From CAMAUF01 sp046152925 (GTDB taxonomy: Bacteria > Chloroflexota > Dehalococcoidia > Tepidiformales > Tepidiformaceae): 33,048 nucleotides of DNA. Both the position numbers and the translations under genes were made by a program. The DNA is taken from contig JBJXFX010000037.1 of assembly GCA_046152925.1 (NCBI GenBank), positions 1-33,048 on the forward strand, given 5' to 3'. Each line of letters begins with the position of its first letter. Positions within the stretch are counted from its first letter, which is position 1. Below the pieces are notes generated by a model. It was not told where the DNA came from, made no database searches, and saw only the letters and a program-made list of their open reading frames with translations. Of this stretch, positions 22,519 to 30,152 are shown one piece after another.

Positions 22519-23903
22519 GAACCCAGCCCCTCCCTTCGCAGCGCCTCAACCTCCGCCAGCTGTTTCGGGATGGCGGCGCTCAACACCTCCGGCTCGTCTT
22601 CGGTGATGAGGATGTCGTCCTCGATCCGGATGCCGCCGATGTCGAGCAGCGTGTCGACGCGGGCCCAATCGACCGCGTCGCGGTACTGCTCCCGCCGCGC
22701 CGCGTCGGTGAGCAGCGCCCGGATGAAGTAGATGCCGGGCTCGATGGTGACGACGAAGCCGGGCGCGAGCGGGATGTCGGCCCGCAGCCACTTGAGCCCG
22801 AAGCGGTCGCTGCGCGGCCGCCCGGCGAGGCAGCCGCCGGAATCGTGCGTCGCGAGGCCGAGCATGTGCCCGAGGCCGTGCGGGAAGAAAAGGGCGTGCG
22901 CGTCACGCTCGACAAGGTCGTCCGCCGCCCCGCGGAGGATCCCGAGGTCGACCAGTCCTTGGGCAATCTGCGACGAGGCCTCGAGGTGGAGGTCCTTGTA
23001 TTCCTTGCCCGGCCGCGCCTTCGCGATCGCGTGCTCTTGGACGGCGAGGACCAACGCGTAGAGGTCGCGATGGATGCCTTCGAAGCGCCGCCCAACCGGG
23101 AAGACCCGCGTCACGTCCGCGGCGTAACTTTCGACCTCTGCTGCGGCGTCCATCAGCACGATTTCGCCGTCCGCGAATGGCCGGTTGGTCGGGAGAAAGT
23201 GCAGGACGGCACCGTTTGGCCCACCGCCGACGATCGAGCCGTAGGCCGTCCGCGGGCTGCCGTTGCGGTAGAACTCAGCTTCGACCTCGACCTGGAGCTG
23301 GCGCTCCGTCATGCCCGGTCGCGTGAGCCGCATTGCGGCGAGATGGCCCGCGGCGGTCGCGCTCGCAGCCGCCCGCATCGTGGCGACCTCGCTGGCGTCC
23401 TTTGTCCGGCGCGCTTCGGCCACGATGGTGCTGAGACGCTCGCTCGCCTCGTCGTCGACCGTGGTTTCGAGTGCGAGCCAGTTCGGGACGCCGTAGGCGC
23501 CCGGCTGATGGGTGAGGTCGTGGTTGCCGAGCACGGCGACGGATTCGCCGCGCCGCGCTTCGAGCCAGCCAACAAGGCGCTCGGCCGGGAGCACGCGGTC
23601 GAGGCCGTTCGCGCTGGCGAGGACTTCCAGGGGCGTCCCCTCGCCGGACCAGACGCGATCTTCGAGCGAGGCGACCGGCGCGAACAGCGTCCACCCTTCT
23701 CGGTCATCGAAGGCGAGTACGGAGCCGGGTTCACTCGCTCCGGAGAGGTAGCGGTGTTCGGCGTGGGCGTGGAAGTCGTGAAATTGGTCGCTCCCACTGA
23801 TGGGCAGCGGCAGGCCGGAAGCGACGAGCACGGGCCCGGTGTGGCCAGCCCACTCGTTCGCCATCCGGTCGCGCCGAGCGCGGAGGGCAGCAGCAGAATC
23901 CAT
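22515..23903 (-). CDS. pepP: Xaa-Pro aminopeptidase (aminopeptidase P), M24B
   Basis: The 462-residue di-metal peptidase cleaves the first residue when proline is second. The N-terminal creatinase-like domain (residues 1-170) contains FHAHAEHRYLSGASEPGSVL, in segments, common to aminopeptidase P. The catalytic pita-bread domain shows the five metal ligands: Asp in LMDAAAEV, Asp in AADVTRVFP, His in HGLGHMLGL, Glu in TIEPGIYF and Glu in GGIRIEDD. The ATG at 23903 is used; an ORF extension to 24242 covers the divergent NUDIX gene. Its stop overlaps the DPP-IV-like start, so the two proline-specific enzymes are probably translationally coupled. Confidence 0.93.
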   Translation of the reverse strand: MDSAAALRARRDRMANEWAGHTGPVLVASGLPLPISGSDQFHDFHAHAEHRYLSGASEPGSVLAFDDREGWTLFAPVASLEDRVWSGEGTPLEVLASANGLDRVLPAERLVGWLEARRGESVAVLGNHDLTHQPGAYGVPNWLALETTVDDEASERLSTIVAEARRTKDASEVATMRAAASATAAGHLAAMRLTRPGMTERQLQVEVEAEFYRNGSPRTAYGSIVGGGPNGAVLHFLPTNRPFADGEIVLMDAAAEVESYAADVTRVFPVGRRFEGIHRDLYALVLAVQEHAIAKARPGKEYKDLHLEASSQIAQGLVDLGILRGAADDLVERDAHALFFPHGLGHMLGLATHDSGGCLAGRPRSDRFGLKWLRADIPLAPGFVVTIEPGIYFIRALLTDAARREQYRDAVDWARVDTLLDIGGIRIEDDILITEDEPEVLSAAIPKQLAEVEALRREGLGS

Positions 23904-23966
23904 GCGTGTGAGTCTACCGCAGCGGCTCGCTCGCTCACTGCCGGTGGTTCGGCGAACATCCGGAGC

Positions 23967-24404
23967 GTGATCGAGGATGGCACAGGCCGGATCCAGCGGT
24001 TGGCGTCGTACGGCCTCCTCGTGGTCGACGAGAAGATGCTCCTCTGCCGTCTCTCCGCCCAGCTCGGACGCTTCGCCGGGAGTTGGACGCTTCCGGGTGG
24101 CGGAATCGACTTCGGGGAAGACCCGGCGGACGCCGTCGTCCGGGAGCTTGTCGAAGAGACGGGCCTCGCAGTCCGCGTCCAGCGCCTCCTCGAGGTCGAG
24201 TCTGAGCGCTTCCAGACGGACGACGGCCGCGACCATCACCAAGTCCGGTTCTACTACCAGGTCGAGCAGGTCGGCGGGGAACTACGCTTCGAAGCCGAGG
24301 GGACGACCGACATGTGCGCCTGGTTCAGCCGCTCAGAGCTGGAGAGTGTGTGGCTCGTCCCGATCGCGCGCCGGGCCCGCGACCTGCTTCTCGGTCAGGC
24401 GTAG
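23967..24404 (+). CDS. NUDIX hydrolase
   Basis: The 145-residue enzyme hydrolyses a nucleoside diphosphate linked to another group. A full Nudix box spans residues 45-67 (G, E51, R59-E60, E63-E64, G66). Strands YGLLVVDEKMLLCRL and GSWTLPGGG precede it as expected. The GTG at 23967 is preferred although its ribosome site is weak; a TTG at 24000 is an alternative that would still leave the domain intact. It is divergent from aminopeptidase P (63 nt gap), and its 3' end overlaps the convergent WYL gene by 10 nt. Substrate cannot be named. Confidence 0.85.
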   Translation: MIEDGTGRIQRLASYGLLVVDEKMLLCRLSAQLGRFAGSWTLPGGGIDFGEDPADAVVRELVEETGLAVRVQRLLEVESERFQTDDGRDHHQVRFYYQVEQVGGELRFEAEGTTDMCAWFSRSELESVWLVPIARRARDLLLGQA

Positions 24405-25372
24405 AGGGCCACAGTCTTCGCTGCGTCAGCCGCGACCTGGTCGCGCAGCTCGCCCGGTGCGATGACGCGGACCGCAGCCCCCCAGCTCCGCACCCACGGC
24501 GTGATCTCCAGCAGGCTTGGAAGGGTCGCTTCGAACCGCAAGCCGCCACCCGCCAACTCCGTCACGCGTTGCGAGTCATTCCAGTGTACTTCTGCCGCGC
24601 GCATCGCCACTTCCGGTGCGAACTCGAGGACGACCTCCACGAGCGGCTCGCCGAATACGACTCCGCCGCCCCCTTGTGCCAGCTGCTCGCGGATGGCCGG
24701 CACTTCCTGTGGGGCGAAGTGCCGCTCGGTCAGCGCGACCTTCTGGATGCGGTCCAACTTGAAGGTCCGCACTTCGGCATGTTCGTGGCTGTAGCCGATG
24801 ACGTAGGTGCCCGAACTGGCGAGGCCGCGGGCCGGTTCGATCAGATAGGGGTCGAGGTCCGTCTGCTTCGTCGACCCGGAGCCCTGTGAGTGATACGCGA
24901 TAGTCACGGTCTGGCTCGCCGCCCACGCCTGGGTGAGGCCGCGAAGGACCGCCACGTACCGCGGGTCGGCGGGCCGCTCGCGCGCTTCCGCGACGGCGGC
25001 CACGACCTGTTGGCCAATGCTTCGTGGCACGGCGTCGGCGAGCTTCTCCAACGCGGCGATTCCGTCGGCGTCGACCTCGCCGGCCGACCGTAAGTAGAGC
25101 CGGGCGGCGAGCAGCAACGCCCGCGCTTCGTGGAGGCTGAGGCGGACCGCCCCGATGGGCGTCGACCCGGGGAGGATGCGCCAGCGGCGGCCCGACGCGT
25201 CGACGAGCGGCGCGCCAAGCTCGCTTTCGAGCACGTTGAGGTCGCGTTGGATGGTGCGCGGGCTGTAGCCGAGCCCGTCGGCCAGCTGGCGCACCGTGAG
25301 GCCGCCGGGGTTTTGGCGAAGGCGCCGCTCGATTTCCACCAACCGGGACGCCCTGCGGACTTGTTCCGTCAT
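24395..25372 (-). CDS. HTH and WYL-domain transcriptional regulator
   Basis: The 325-residue protein starts with a DeoR-type helix-turn-helix (RLVEIERRLRQ, then LTVRQLADGLGYSPRTIQRDLNVLE). The WYL domain (about 140-240) is a ligand sensor, here with LDPYLIEPARGLASSGTYVIGYSHEHAEVRTFKLDRI, in segments, where R of VRTFKLDRI is typical. A C-terminal WCX-like extension follows. The ATG at 25372 has a weak ribosome site. WYL regulators respond to nucleotides or stress ligands and may activate or repress. The divergent copper nitrite reductase gene and an inverted repeat in the gap suggest that it controls that gene or itself; this is inference. Confidence 0.88.
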   Translation of the reverse strand: MTEQVRRASRLVEIERRLRQNPGGLTVRQLADGLGYSPRTIQRDLNVLESELGAPLVDASGRRWRILPGSTPIGAVRLSLHEARALLLAARLYLRSAGEVDADGIAALEKLADAVPRSIGQQVVAAVAEARERPADPRYVAVLRGLTQAWAASQTVTIAYHSQGSGSTKQTDLDPYLIEPARGLASSGTYVIGYSHEHAEVRTFKLDRIQKVALTERHFAPQEVPAIREQLAQGGGGVVFGEPLVEVVLEFAPEVAMRAAEVHWNDSQRVTELAGGGLRFEATLPSLLEITPWVRSWGAAVRVIAPGELRDQVAADAAKTVALYA

Positions 25373-25439
25373 CGTGGTTTCGCTCCTGGCCCGGACCTGC
25401 GGGGGAAGGCCGGCAACGTGCTGCCAGCGTCAGCCTACG

Positions 25440-25460
25440 TCGCGACAGATCTTGTCGCGA
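25440..25460. promoter_or_regulatory. 21-bp inverted-repeat operator candidate in the WYL-CuNIR gap
   Basis: Arms TCGCGACA and TGTCGCGA flank the spacer GATCT. It is 67 nt from the WYL start and about 180 nt from the CuNIR start, so it could govern either. Confidence 0.6.
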
Positions 25461-25596
25461 TCCGCGAGCTATTCGCGTGGACATTGGGCGCATCGAAAAC
25501 ATCGCTTCCCCTTTCGAAACTCGCCCTTCGGGCCCGCTGCGCGAGCCGATCGGCCACCCGGCTTGGGTGCGGAAGCATGACGATGCAAAGCGTGCC

Positions 25597-25619
25597 TGCT
25601 GGAGCTTCGATCTCCAGCA
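25597..25619. promoter_or_regulatory. 23-bp inverted repeat in the CuNIR leader
   Basis: Arms TGCTGGAG and CTCCAGCA surround the 7-nt CTTCGAT. It ends 21 nt before the ATG, between any promoter and the ribosome site, so it may be an mRNA hairpin or an operator. Confidence 0.5.
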
Positions 25620-25640
25620 ATCCGGCACATCGAGGGAATC

Positions 25641-27041
25641 ATGGGAGCCAAACGTTTGCTGGCTCGCTGGCCGGCCTTCGTCGCAGGGACGGCGTTGGCT
25701 GCGGTCGCGCTTGGGGCTGTAGCTTGCAGCGACACCGAAGACGAGGTGATCCAGGCCAAGCTCGTCCCGCCGCCAGGGGTGCCGGCCCATGAGCAGCGCG
25801 CCCCGGGGCGTGTCGTTGTCAAGCTTGAGGCGATCGAGAAGGACACGGAGATCGCGCCGGGGGTCACCTACAACGTTTGGTCGTTCTCGGGCTCAGTGCC
25901 TGGGCCACTGATCCGCGTGAAGCTGGGCGACCAGGTGGAAGTCCACCTGAAGAATGCGGCCGGCAACACCGTCGCGCACAACATCGATCTCCATGCGGTG
26001 AACGGGCCGGGCGGCGGGGCTGGCGCGACCACCGTTGCCCCTGGCGAAGAGAAGGCGTTCAGCTTCGAGGCGCGCTCTCCCGGCCTCTACGTCTACCACT
26101 GCGCCGCTGGCATCGTGGCCGACCACATCGCGAACGGGATGTATGGGGCGATCCTCGTGGAGCCCGCTGACCGCTTGCCGAGGGTCGATCATGAGTACTA
26201 CATCGGGCAGTCGGAGTACTACACGACCGGCGCCACGGGCGCGAAGGGCAAACAGGAACTCGACAACGAGAAGCTGCTCGCCGAAGAACCGACCTACGTC
26301 GTCTGGAACGGGCACACGAAGGGCCTTCAGGCCGAGCAGGCGATCAAGGCCGAGGTCGGCGACCGCGTCCGGCTCTACGTCGCCAACGGCGGCCCGAACT
26401 TCACGTCCGCCTTCCACGTGATCGGTGAGATCTTCGAGACGATCTACAACCTCGGCTCGTTCGATCAGCCGTGGGGCAAGAACCTTCAGACCATCGTCGT
26501 GCCCCCGGGCGGGAGCGGCGTCGTCGACTTCAAGGTCGATGTCCCAGGCGACTACAAGCTGGTCGACCATGCGATTTCGCGCGTGAGCAAGGGCATCCTC
26601 GGCACCCTGCATGTAGAGGGCGCCGCCAACCCGAAGGTGTTCCGCTCTGACGTGCCGGGCGCGGACACGCACGACATGGAGGCGACCCCGAAGCCCGCTG
26701 CGACTCCCACCGCAGCCCCAGCAGCGACGGCTGCACAGTCGGGCGCCGCGATCCCGGTCAACATGAAGGACAACCTCTTCGAGCCCAAAGCGATCACCGT
26801 TGCCGCGGGCGCCAAGGTCACCTTCAACCTGAAGAACTCCGGCAAGGCGATCCACAATATGCGGATCGCGGACGACAAAGGCAGCTATGAAGGCGCGGGC
26901 AGCGTCGTCTCGGACCCCGAGCTCCAAAAGCCGGGGACGGATGGCAGTCTCACGTGGACGGCCCCGTCCACCGCCGGGACGATCAAGTTTCGCTGCGACA
27001 TCCACCCCGCCGACATGACCGGGACGATCACGGTCCGGTAG
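25641..27041 (+). CDS. nirK: Copper nitrite reductase (NirK type) lipoprotein with extra C-terminal cupredoxin
   Basis: The 466-residue enzyme would reduce nitrite to nitric oxide outside the membrane. A signal peptide ends in a lipobox (AVAC, Cys29). The type 1 copper ligands are H113, C154, H162 and M167. The type 2 ligands are H118, H153 and H310. The catalytic Asp and His are D116 (HNIDLHA) and H259 (FHVIG). All match known CuNIR positions, though the C154 to H162 loop is one residue shorter than in the common proteobacterial enzymes. An Ala/Pro/Thr linker (about 346-370) leads to a third cupredoxin with H405, C452, H455 and M459, likely an electron carrier fused to the enzyme. GAGGG lies five bases before the ATG. 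A strong terminator follows. Confidence 0.93.
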   Translation: MGAKRLLARWPAFVAGTALAAVALGAVACSDTEDEVIQAKLVPPPGVPAHEQRAPGRVVVKLEAIEKDTEIAPGVTYNVWSFSGSVPGPLIRVKLGDQVEVHLKNAAGNTVAHNIDLHAVNGPGGGAGATTVAPGEEKAFSFEARSPGLYVYHCAAGIVADHIANGMYGAILVEPADRLPRVDHEYYIGQSEYYTTGATGAKGKQELDNEKLLAEEPTYVVWNGHTKGLQAEQAIKAEVGDRVRLYVANGGPNFTSAFHVIGEIFETIYNLGSFDQPWGKNLQTIVVPPGGSGVVDFKVDVPGDYKLVDHAISRVSKGILGTLHVEGAANPKVFRSDVPGADTHDMEATPKPAATPTAAPAATAAQSGAAIPVNMKDNLFEPKAITVAAGAKVTFNLKNSGKAIHNMRIADDKGSYEGAGSVVSDPELQKPGTDGSLTWTAPSTAGTIKFRCDIHPADMTGTITVR

Positions 27042-27053
27042 TCCGGTCACACG

Positions 27054-27090
27054 AGGCGGCGGCGGTGGCCTCTCCCCACCGCTGCCGCCT
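27054..27090 (+). terminator. Terminator of the CuNIR gene
   Basis: A 15-bp stem AGGCGGCGGCGGTGG with CCACCGCTGCCGCCT (one G-U pair) and a 7-nt loop is followed by TTCG, 12 nt after the stop. Confidence 0.75.
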
Positions 27091-27145
27091 TTCGCGTGTG
27101 CAGGCCGACAGTCACTCTCGGAAGAGCCCCGTAGGATGCCAGGCA

Positions 27146-27940
27146 ATGGGACCGGACGAGGCTCGCGCCACGCTCGAACGCCGCCTCCAGCCGCGAAAGC
27201 CGGGCGTCCTGGACATCGTCTCGCCGCTCGACCACTTCGCCCTGATCACGTACGCGGTCCCGGTCGAGCGGCTGACGCCCCACATCCCTGCCGACCGGTT
27301 CGCTATCCCGACGTTCGTGGTCGACGGCCAGCCGCTGGCGTTGCTCAGCGTGGTGCCGTTCATTGATGCCGGATTCCGCTTCCGGCTCGCGCCGTTTGCG
27401 CGCTTCCACTTCGCCCAGACGAACTACCGTGGCTACGTCATCGACCGCCGCACCGGCGAACACTGCGTCTGGTTCTTCGGGACGACGCTGGGCGGCTGGC
27501 CCGTCAACGTCGCGCGCCGGCTCTGGAAGATCCCCTGGCACCCGGCGCGGTACGCCTGGGACTGCCAACACGACACCGCCGCCCGGCGCTACACCCGGTT
27601 CTCCTACCACGCTGAGTCCGATTGGGGCCCGATGCGCGTCGAGGTTGTGGACACCGGCGAGCCGGCCGGCCTCCTTCCTGGCTTCGCGTCTGTGGAGGAG
27701 CAGACGCTGGTACTCACCCACCCGGTCACGGGCTACTTCTACCGCCTCGACGGCGCGCTCGGCACCTACAGCGTCTCGCACCCGGTCATCCCGCTGACGG
27801 CAGGCCGCGCCACGGACCTGCACTTCGGCTTGTTGGAACGCCTCGGCGTGCTGAATGCGCCGGAGATGCAGGCGCCGCACTCCGTTTTGCTGTGCCCCAG
27901 GACCACGTTCCGGATCCACATGCCGCCGAAGCGGGCGTGA
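27146..27940 (+). CDS. DUF2071 family protein (YqjF-like)
   Basis: The 264-residue product has the features I associate with DUF2071: HFALITYAVPVERLTPHIP near the start, ALLSVVPFIDAGFRF, then NYRGYV, VWFFGTTLGG and the long C-terminal sheet. The fold is related to acetoacetate decarboxylase, but the catalytic Lys of that enzyme is not evident to me. Function unknown. The ATG at 27146 is weakly supported by AGG upstream; a longer ORF to 26954 overlaps the CuNIR gene. It is convergent with the crotonase gene. Confidence 0.75.
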   Translation: MGPDEARATLERRLQPRKPGVLDIVSPLDHFALITYAVPVERLTPHIPADRFAIPTFVVDGQPLALLSVVPFIDAGFRFRLAPFARFHFAQTNYRGYVIDRRTGEHCVWFFGTTLGGWPVNVARRLWKIPWHPARYAWDCQHDTAARRYTRFSYHAESDWGPMRVEVVDTGEPAGLLPGFASVEEQTLVLTHPVTGYFYRLDGALGTYSVSHPVIPLTAGRATDLHFGLLERLGVLNAPEMQAPHSVLLCPRTTFRIHMPPKRA

Positions 27941-27996
27941 AGGGCAAGGAGCGCGGCGACATGCGCGGGTCGGCTCACGTGGGAGGTGCAGCCCGG

Positions 27997-28803
27997 CTAA
28001 AACCCTTTGAACTGGGGCTCGCGCTTCTCCATGAACGCCTTCGGGCCTTCCTTCGCGTCGTCCGTGGATTGGGCGATGAACATCGCCATTTGGGCGATGT
28101 CCAGGTGCTCGTCGAAGGGGACGTTGGCCGACCGGTAGACGAGCTTCTTCGCGAGCTGGACGGCGGTCGCCGGGCCCTTCGCGATCTGCTTCGCGTACTC
28201 CCTCACCCGCGGCATCAGCTCGTCCGGCTCGTAAACGGCCATCACGTAGCCCATCTCCAGGGCCTCGGCAGCCGTGAACAGGCGGCCGGTCCAGATCAGG
28301 TCGAGCGCCTTCTGCGTGCCGACGATCCGAGGCAACGTGTAGCAGCCGCCGTCGCCGGGGATGAGGCCCATCCGGACATACGTCATCCCCATGCGCGCTG
28401 TCGAGCTGGCGAAACGGATGTCGGCCATCGTCGCCATGTCCATCCCGGCCCCGGCGGCAGCGCCGTTGATCGCGGCGATGTACGGCTTTTCGAGCTGGAT
28501 CAGCGCGCGAGGGATCGGGTGGACGCGGTCGCGAAGGCTGTGCCGGCGGCTCGCGGTCGTCGCTTCGCTGCGGAGGACGCCGCTGCCTTCGACTTCGTTC
28601 GCCACGTTCATCCCGCTGCAAAAGCCACGCCCAGCACCGGTGATGATCACGGCCCGGACGGCGCGGTCCGCGTCGGCGGTCCGAATCGCTTCGGCCCATT
28701 CCCCGAGCATCGCGTCGTCAAAGGCATTGAGGCGCTCGGGCTTGTTCAGCGTGATCGTCGCGACGCCGTCTTCAACGTCGTAGAGGATGGCTTCGTAGGC
28801 CAT
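27997..28803 (-). CDS. Enoyl-CoA hydratase/isomerase (crotonase) family protein
   Basis: The 268-residue protein has the crotonase fold: ATITLNKPERLNAF, the oxyanion-hole strand GRGFCSGMNV and AAINGAAAGAGMDMATMADIR, in segments. The two catalytic Glu residues of true enoyl-CoA hydratases are not kept: the first site reads MTYVRMG (Tyr) and the second ALDLIW (Asp). Instead it has PGDGGCYTLPR, where an Asp follows Pro-Gly as in some CoA isomerases such as PaaG. It is therefore more likely an isomerase or another crotonase-fold activity than a hydratase. AAGGAG lies 10 bases before the ATG at 28803. It is divergent from the two CoA-transferases and probably acts in the same catabolic route. Confidence 0.88.
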   Translation of the reverse strand: MAYEAILYDVEDGVATITLNKPERLNAFDDAMLGEWAEAIRTADADRAVRAVIITGAGRGFCSGMNVANEVEGSGVLRSEATTASRRHSLRDRVHPIPRALIQLEKPYIAAINGAAAGAGMDMATMADIRFASSTARMGMTYVRMGLIPGDGGCYTLPRIVGTQKALDLIWTGRLFTAAEALEMGYVMAVYEPDELMPRVREYAKQIAKGPATAVQLAKKLVYRSANVPFDEHLDIAQMAMFIAQSTDDAKEGPKAFMEKREPQFKGF

Positions 28804-28937
28804 GGCGGGACTCCTTGGTGTGCGTGGCTGGGATGATACGCGAACCCCCGGTTTGCGTGGGCCGCGGCGGGCGTGCTTTGAACGCCGCGGGCGGCGGCGT
28901 AGGATGCGCGGCCAAGCCGCCAAGGAGGCGCCCGCCT

Positions 28938-30152
28938 ATGCCAGGACCGCTCGTTGGCACCCGCATCCTCGATTTCACCACAGGTATCGCCGGACCCTAC
29001 GCGACCAAGCTGCTTGCGGATTACGGCGCCGATGTCATCAAGGTCGAGCCGCCCGAGGGCGACCGGACGCGCGCGTTGGGCCCGTTTCGCGGTGACGTCC
29101 CCAATGGCGATGCCAGCGGGACGTTCCTCTTCTTCAACACGAACAAACGGTCGGTGGCGCTCGATTTGGCCGACCCTCGCGCTCGCGACGCCGTGCTCGG
29201 GCTCGCCGCGAGTGCGGACCTCGCCGTCGAGAGCGCGGCGCCAGGGAAGCTCGACGCATTCGGGCTTGGCTTCGAAGCGCTCAACGCCCGCAACCCCGCC
29301 CTCTCGCTTGTTTCGGTCACGAATTTCGGCCAGGAAAGCCCCTATCGCGACTACAAAGGGACGGAACTCACGCTCTACGGCTTCGGCGGCGAGATGTACA
29401 CGATGGGCGTGCTCGAGCGCGAGCCGGTGAAGATGTACGGCACGGCCGGGCTGGTGGAGGCGGGCTCCGCGGCGGCCGTCGCGGCCATGGGCGCGCTCTT
29501 TGCGAGCAAGCGTCAGGGCATTGGCCAGCACGTGGATGTCGCAATCGCCGATGCACACTTCGGCGGAGCCGACCGGCGCCATGTCGCCGCCATCGCGTAC
29601 GAATTTTCCGGCCGGAAGACTGCACGGGCCTCCCAAGATGCGCACGGTGTGTTGCGCGGCGTCTATCCCTGCGCCGACGGATTCGTGGAGCTTTCGGGCT
29701 CCGGGGCCCGGTTGGACCGCCTCTCCAAGATGCTCGGCGACCCGGAGTGGTTGCAGGACGCTAAGTGGCGCCTGCCGGGCGCGCTCCTCCGCCCGGAGAA
29801 CGGCGAGGAGATCGAAGCCAACCTCTACCCGTGGCTTTACTCCCACACGAAGCGCGAGATCTGGGAGGCCGCGCAGGAGGCCCGCGTGCTCTGCGGCCCA
29901 CTCCTCACGATTGACGAAATCGCCGAGGACGAGCACTTCCGTGCCCGGGGCTTCTGGGAACAGGTGGACCATCCAGCCGCTGGTGCGTTCGAGATGCCGG
30001 GGAGGCCATTCATCATGCCGAAATCGCCCTGGGAACTGAGACGGAACGCGCCGCTGCTCGGAGAGCACGCCCGCGAGGTGCTCGTCGAGGCCGGGCTCGC
30101 GCAGGGTGATATCGACGCGCTGATCGCCTCCGGCGCGGCGGTGGCCCGATGA
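28938..30152 (+). CDS. Family III CoA-transferase (CaiB/BaiF), subunit with catalytic Asp
   Basis: The 404-residue protein has the family start VGTRILDFTTGIAGPYATKLLADYGADVIKVEPP, in segments, and NTNKRSVALDL. D205 in VDVAIADA is at the position of the Asp that forms the covalent aspartyl-CoA intermediate in formyl-CoA transferase. It would move CoA from one carboxylic acid to another. AAGGAGG lies nine bases before the ATG. The stop overlaps the next CoA-transferase (ATGA), suggesting a two-subunit enzyme. The start at 28938 follows the homology; the ORF extension to 28815 was rejected. Confidence 0.9.
   Translation: MPGPLVGTRILDFTTGIAGPYATKLLADYGADVIKVEPPEGDRTRALGPFRGDVPNGDASGTFLFFNTNKRSVALDLADPRARDAVLGLAASADLAVESAAPGKLDAFGLGFEALNARNPALSLVSVTNFGQESPYRDYKGTELTLYGFGGEMYTMGVLEREPVKMYGTAGLVEAGSAAAVAAMGALFASKRQGIGQHVDVAIADAHFGGADRRHVAAIAYEFSGRKTARASQDAHGVLRGVYPCADGFVELSGSGARLDRLSKMLGDPEWLQDAKWRLPGALLRPENGEEIEANLYPWLYSHTKREIWEAAQEARVLCGPLLTIDEIAEDEHFRARGFWEQVDHPAAGAFEMPGRPFIMPKSPWELRRNAPLLGEHAREVLVEAGLAQGDIDALIASGAAVAR

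Noticed and set aside
22845..23966. Long upstream extension of the NUDIX ORF
   Set aside because: It is antisense to aminopeptidase P. The Nudix fold needs only the part after 23967.
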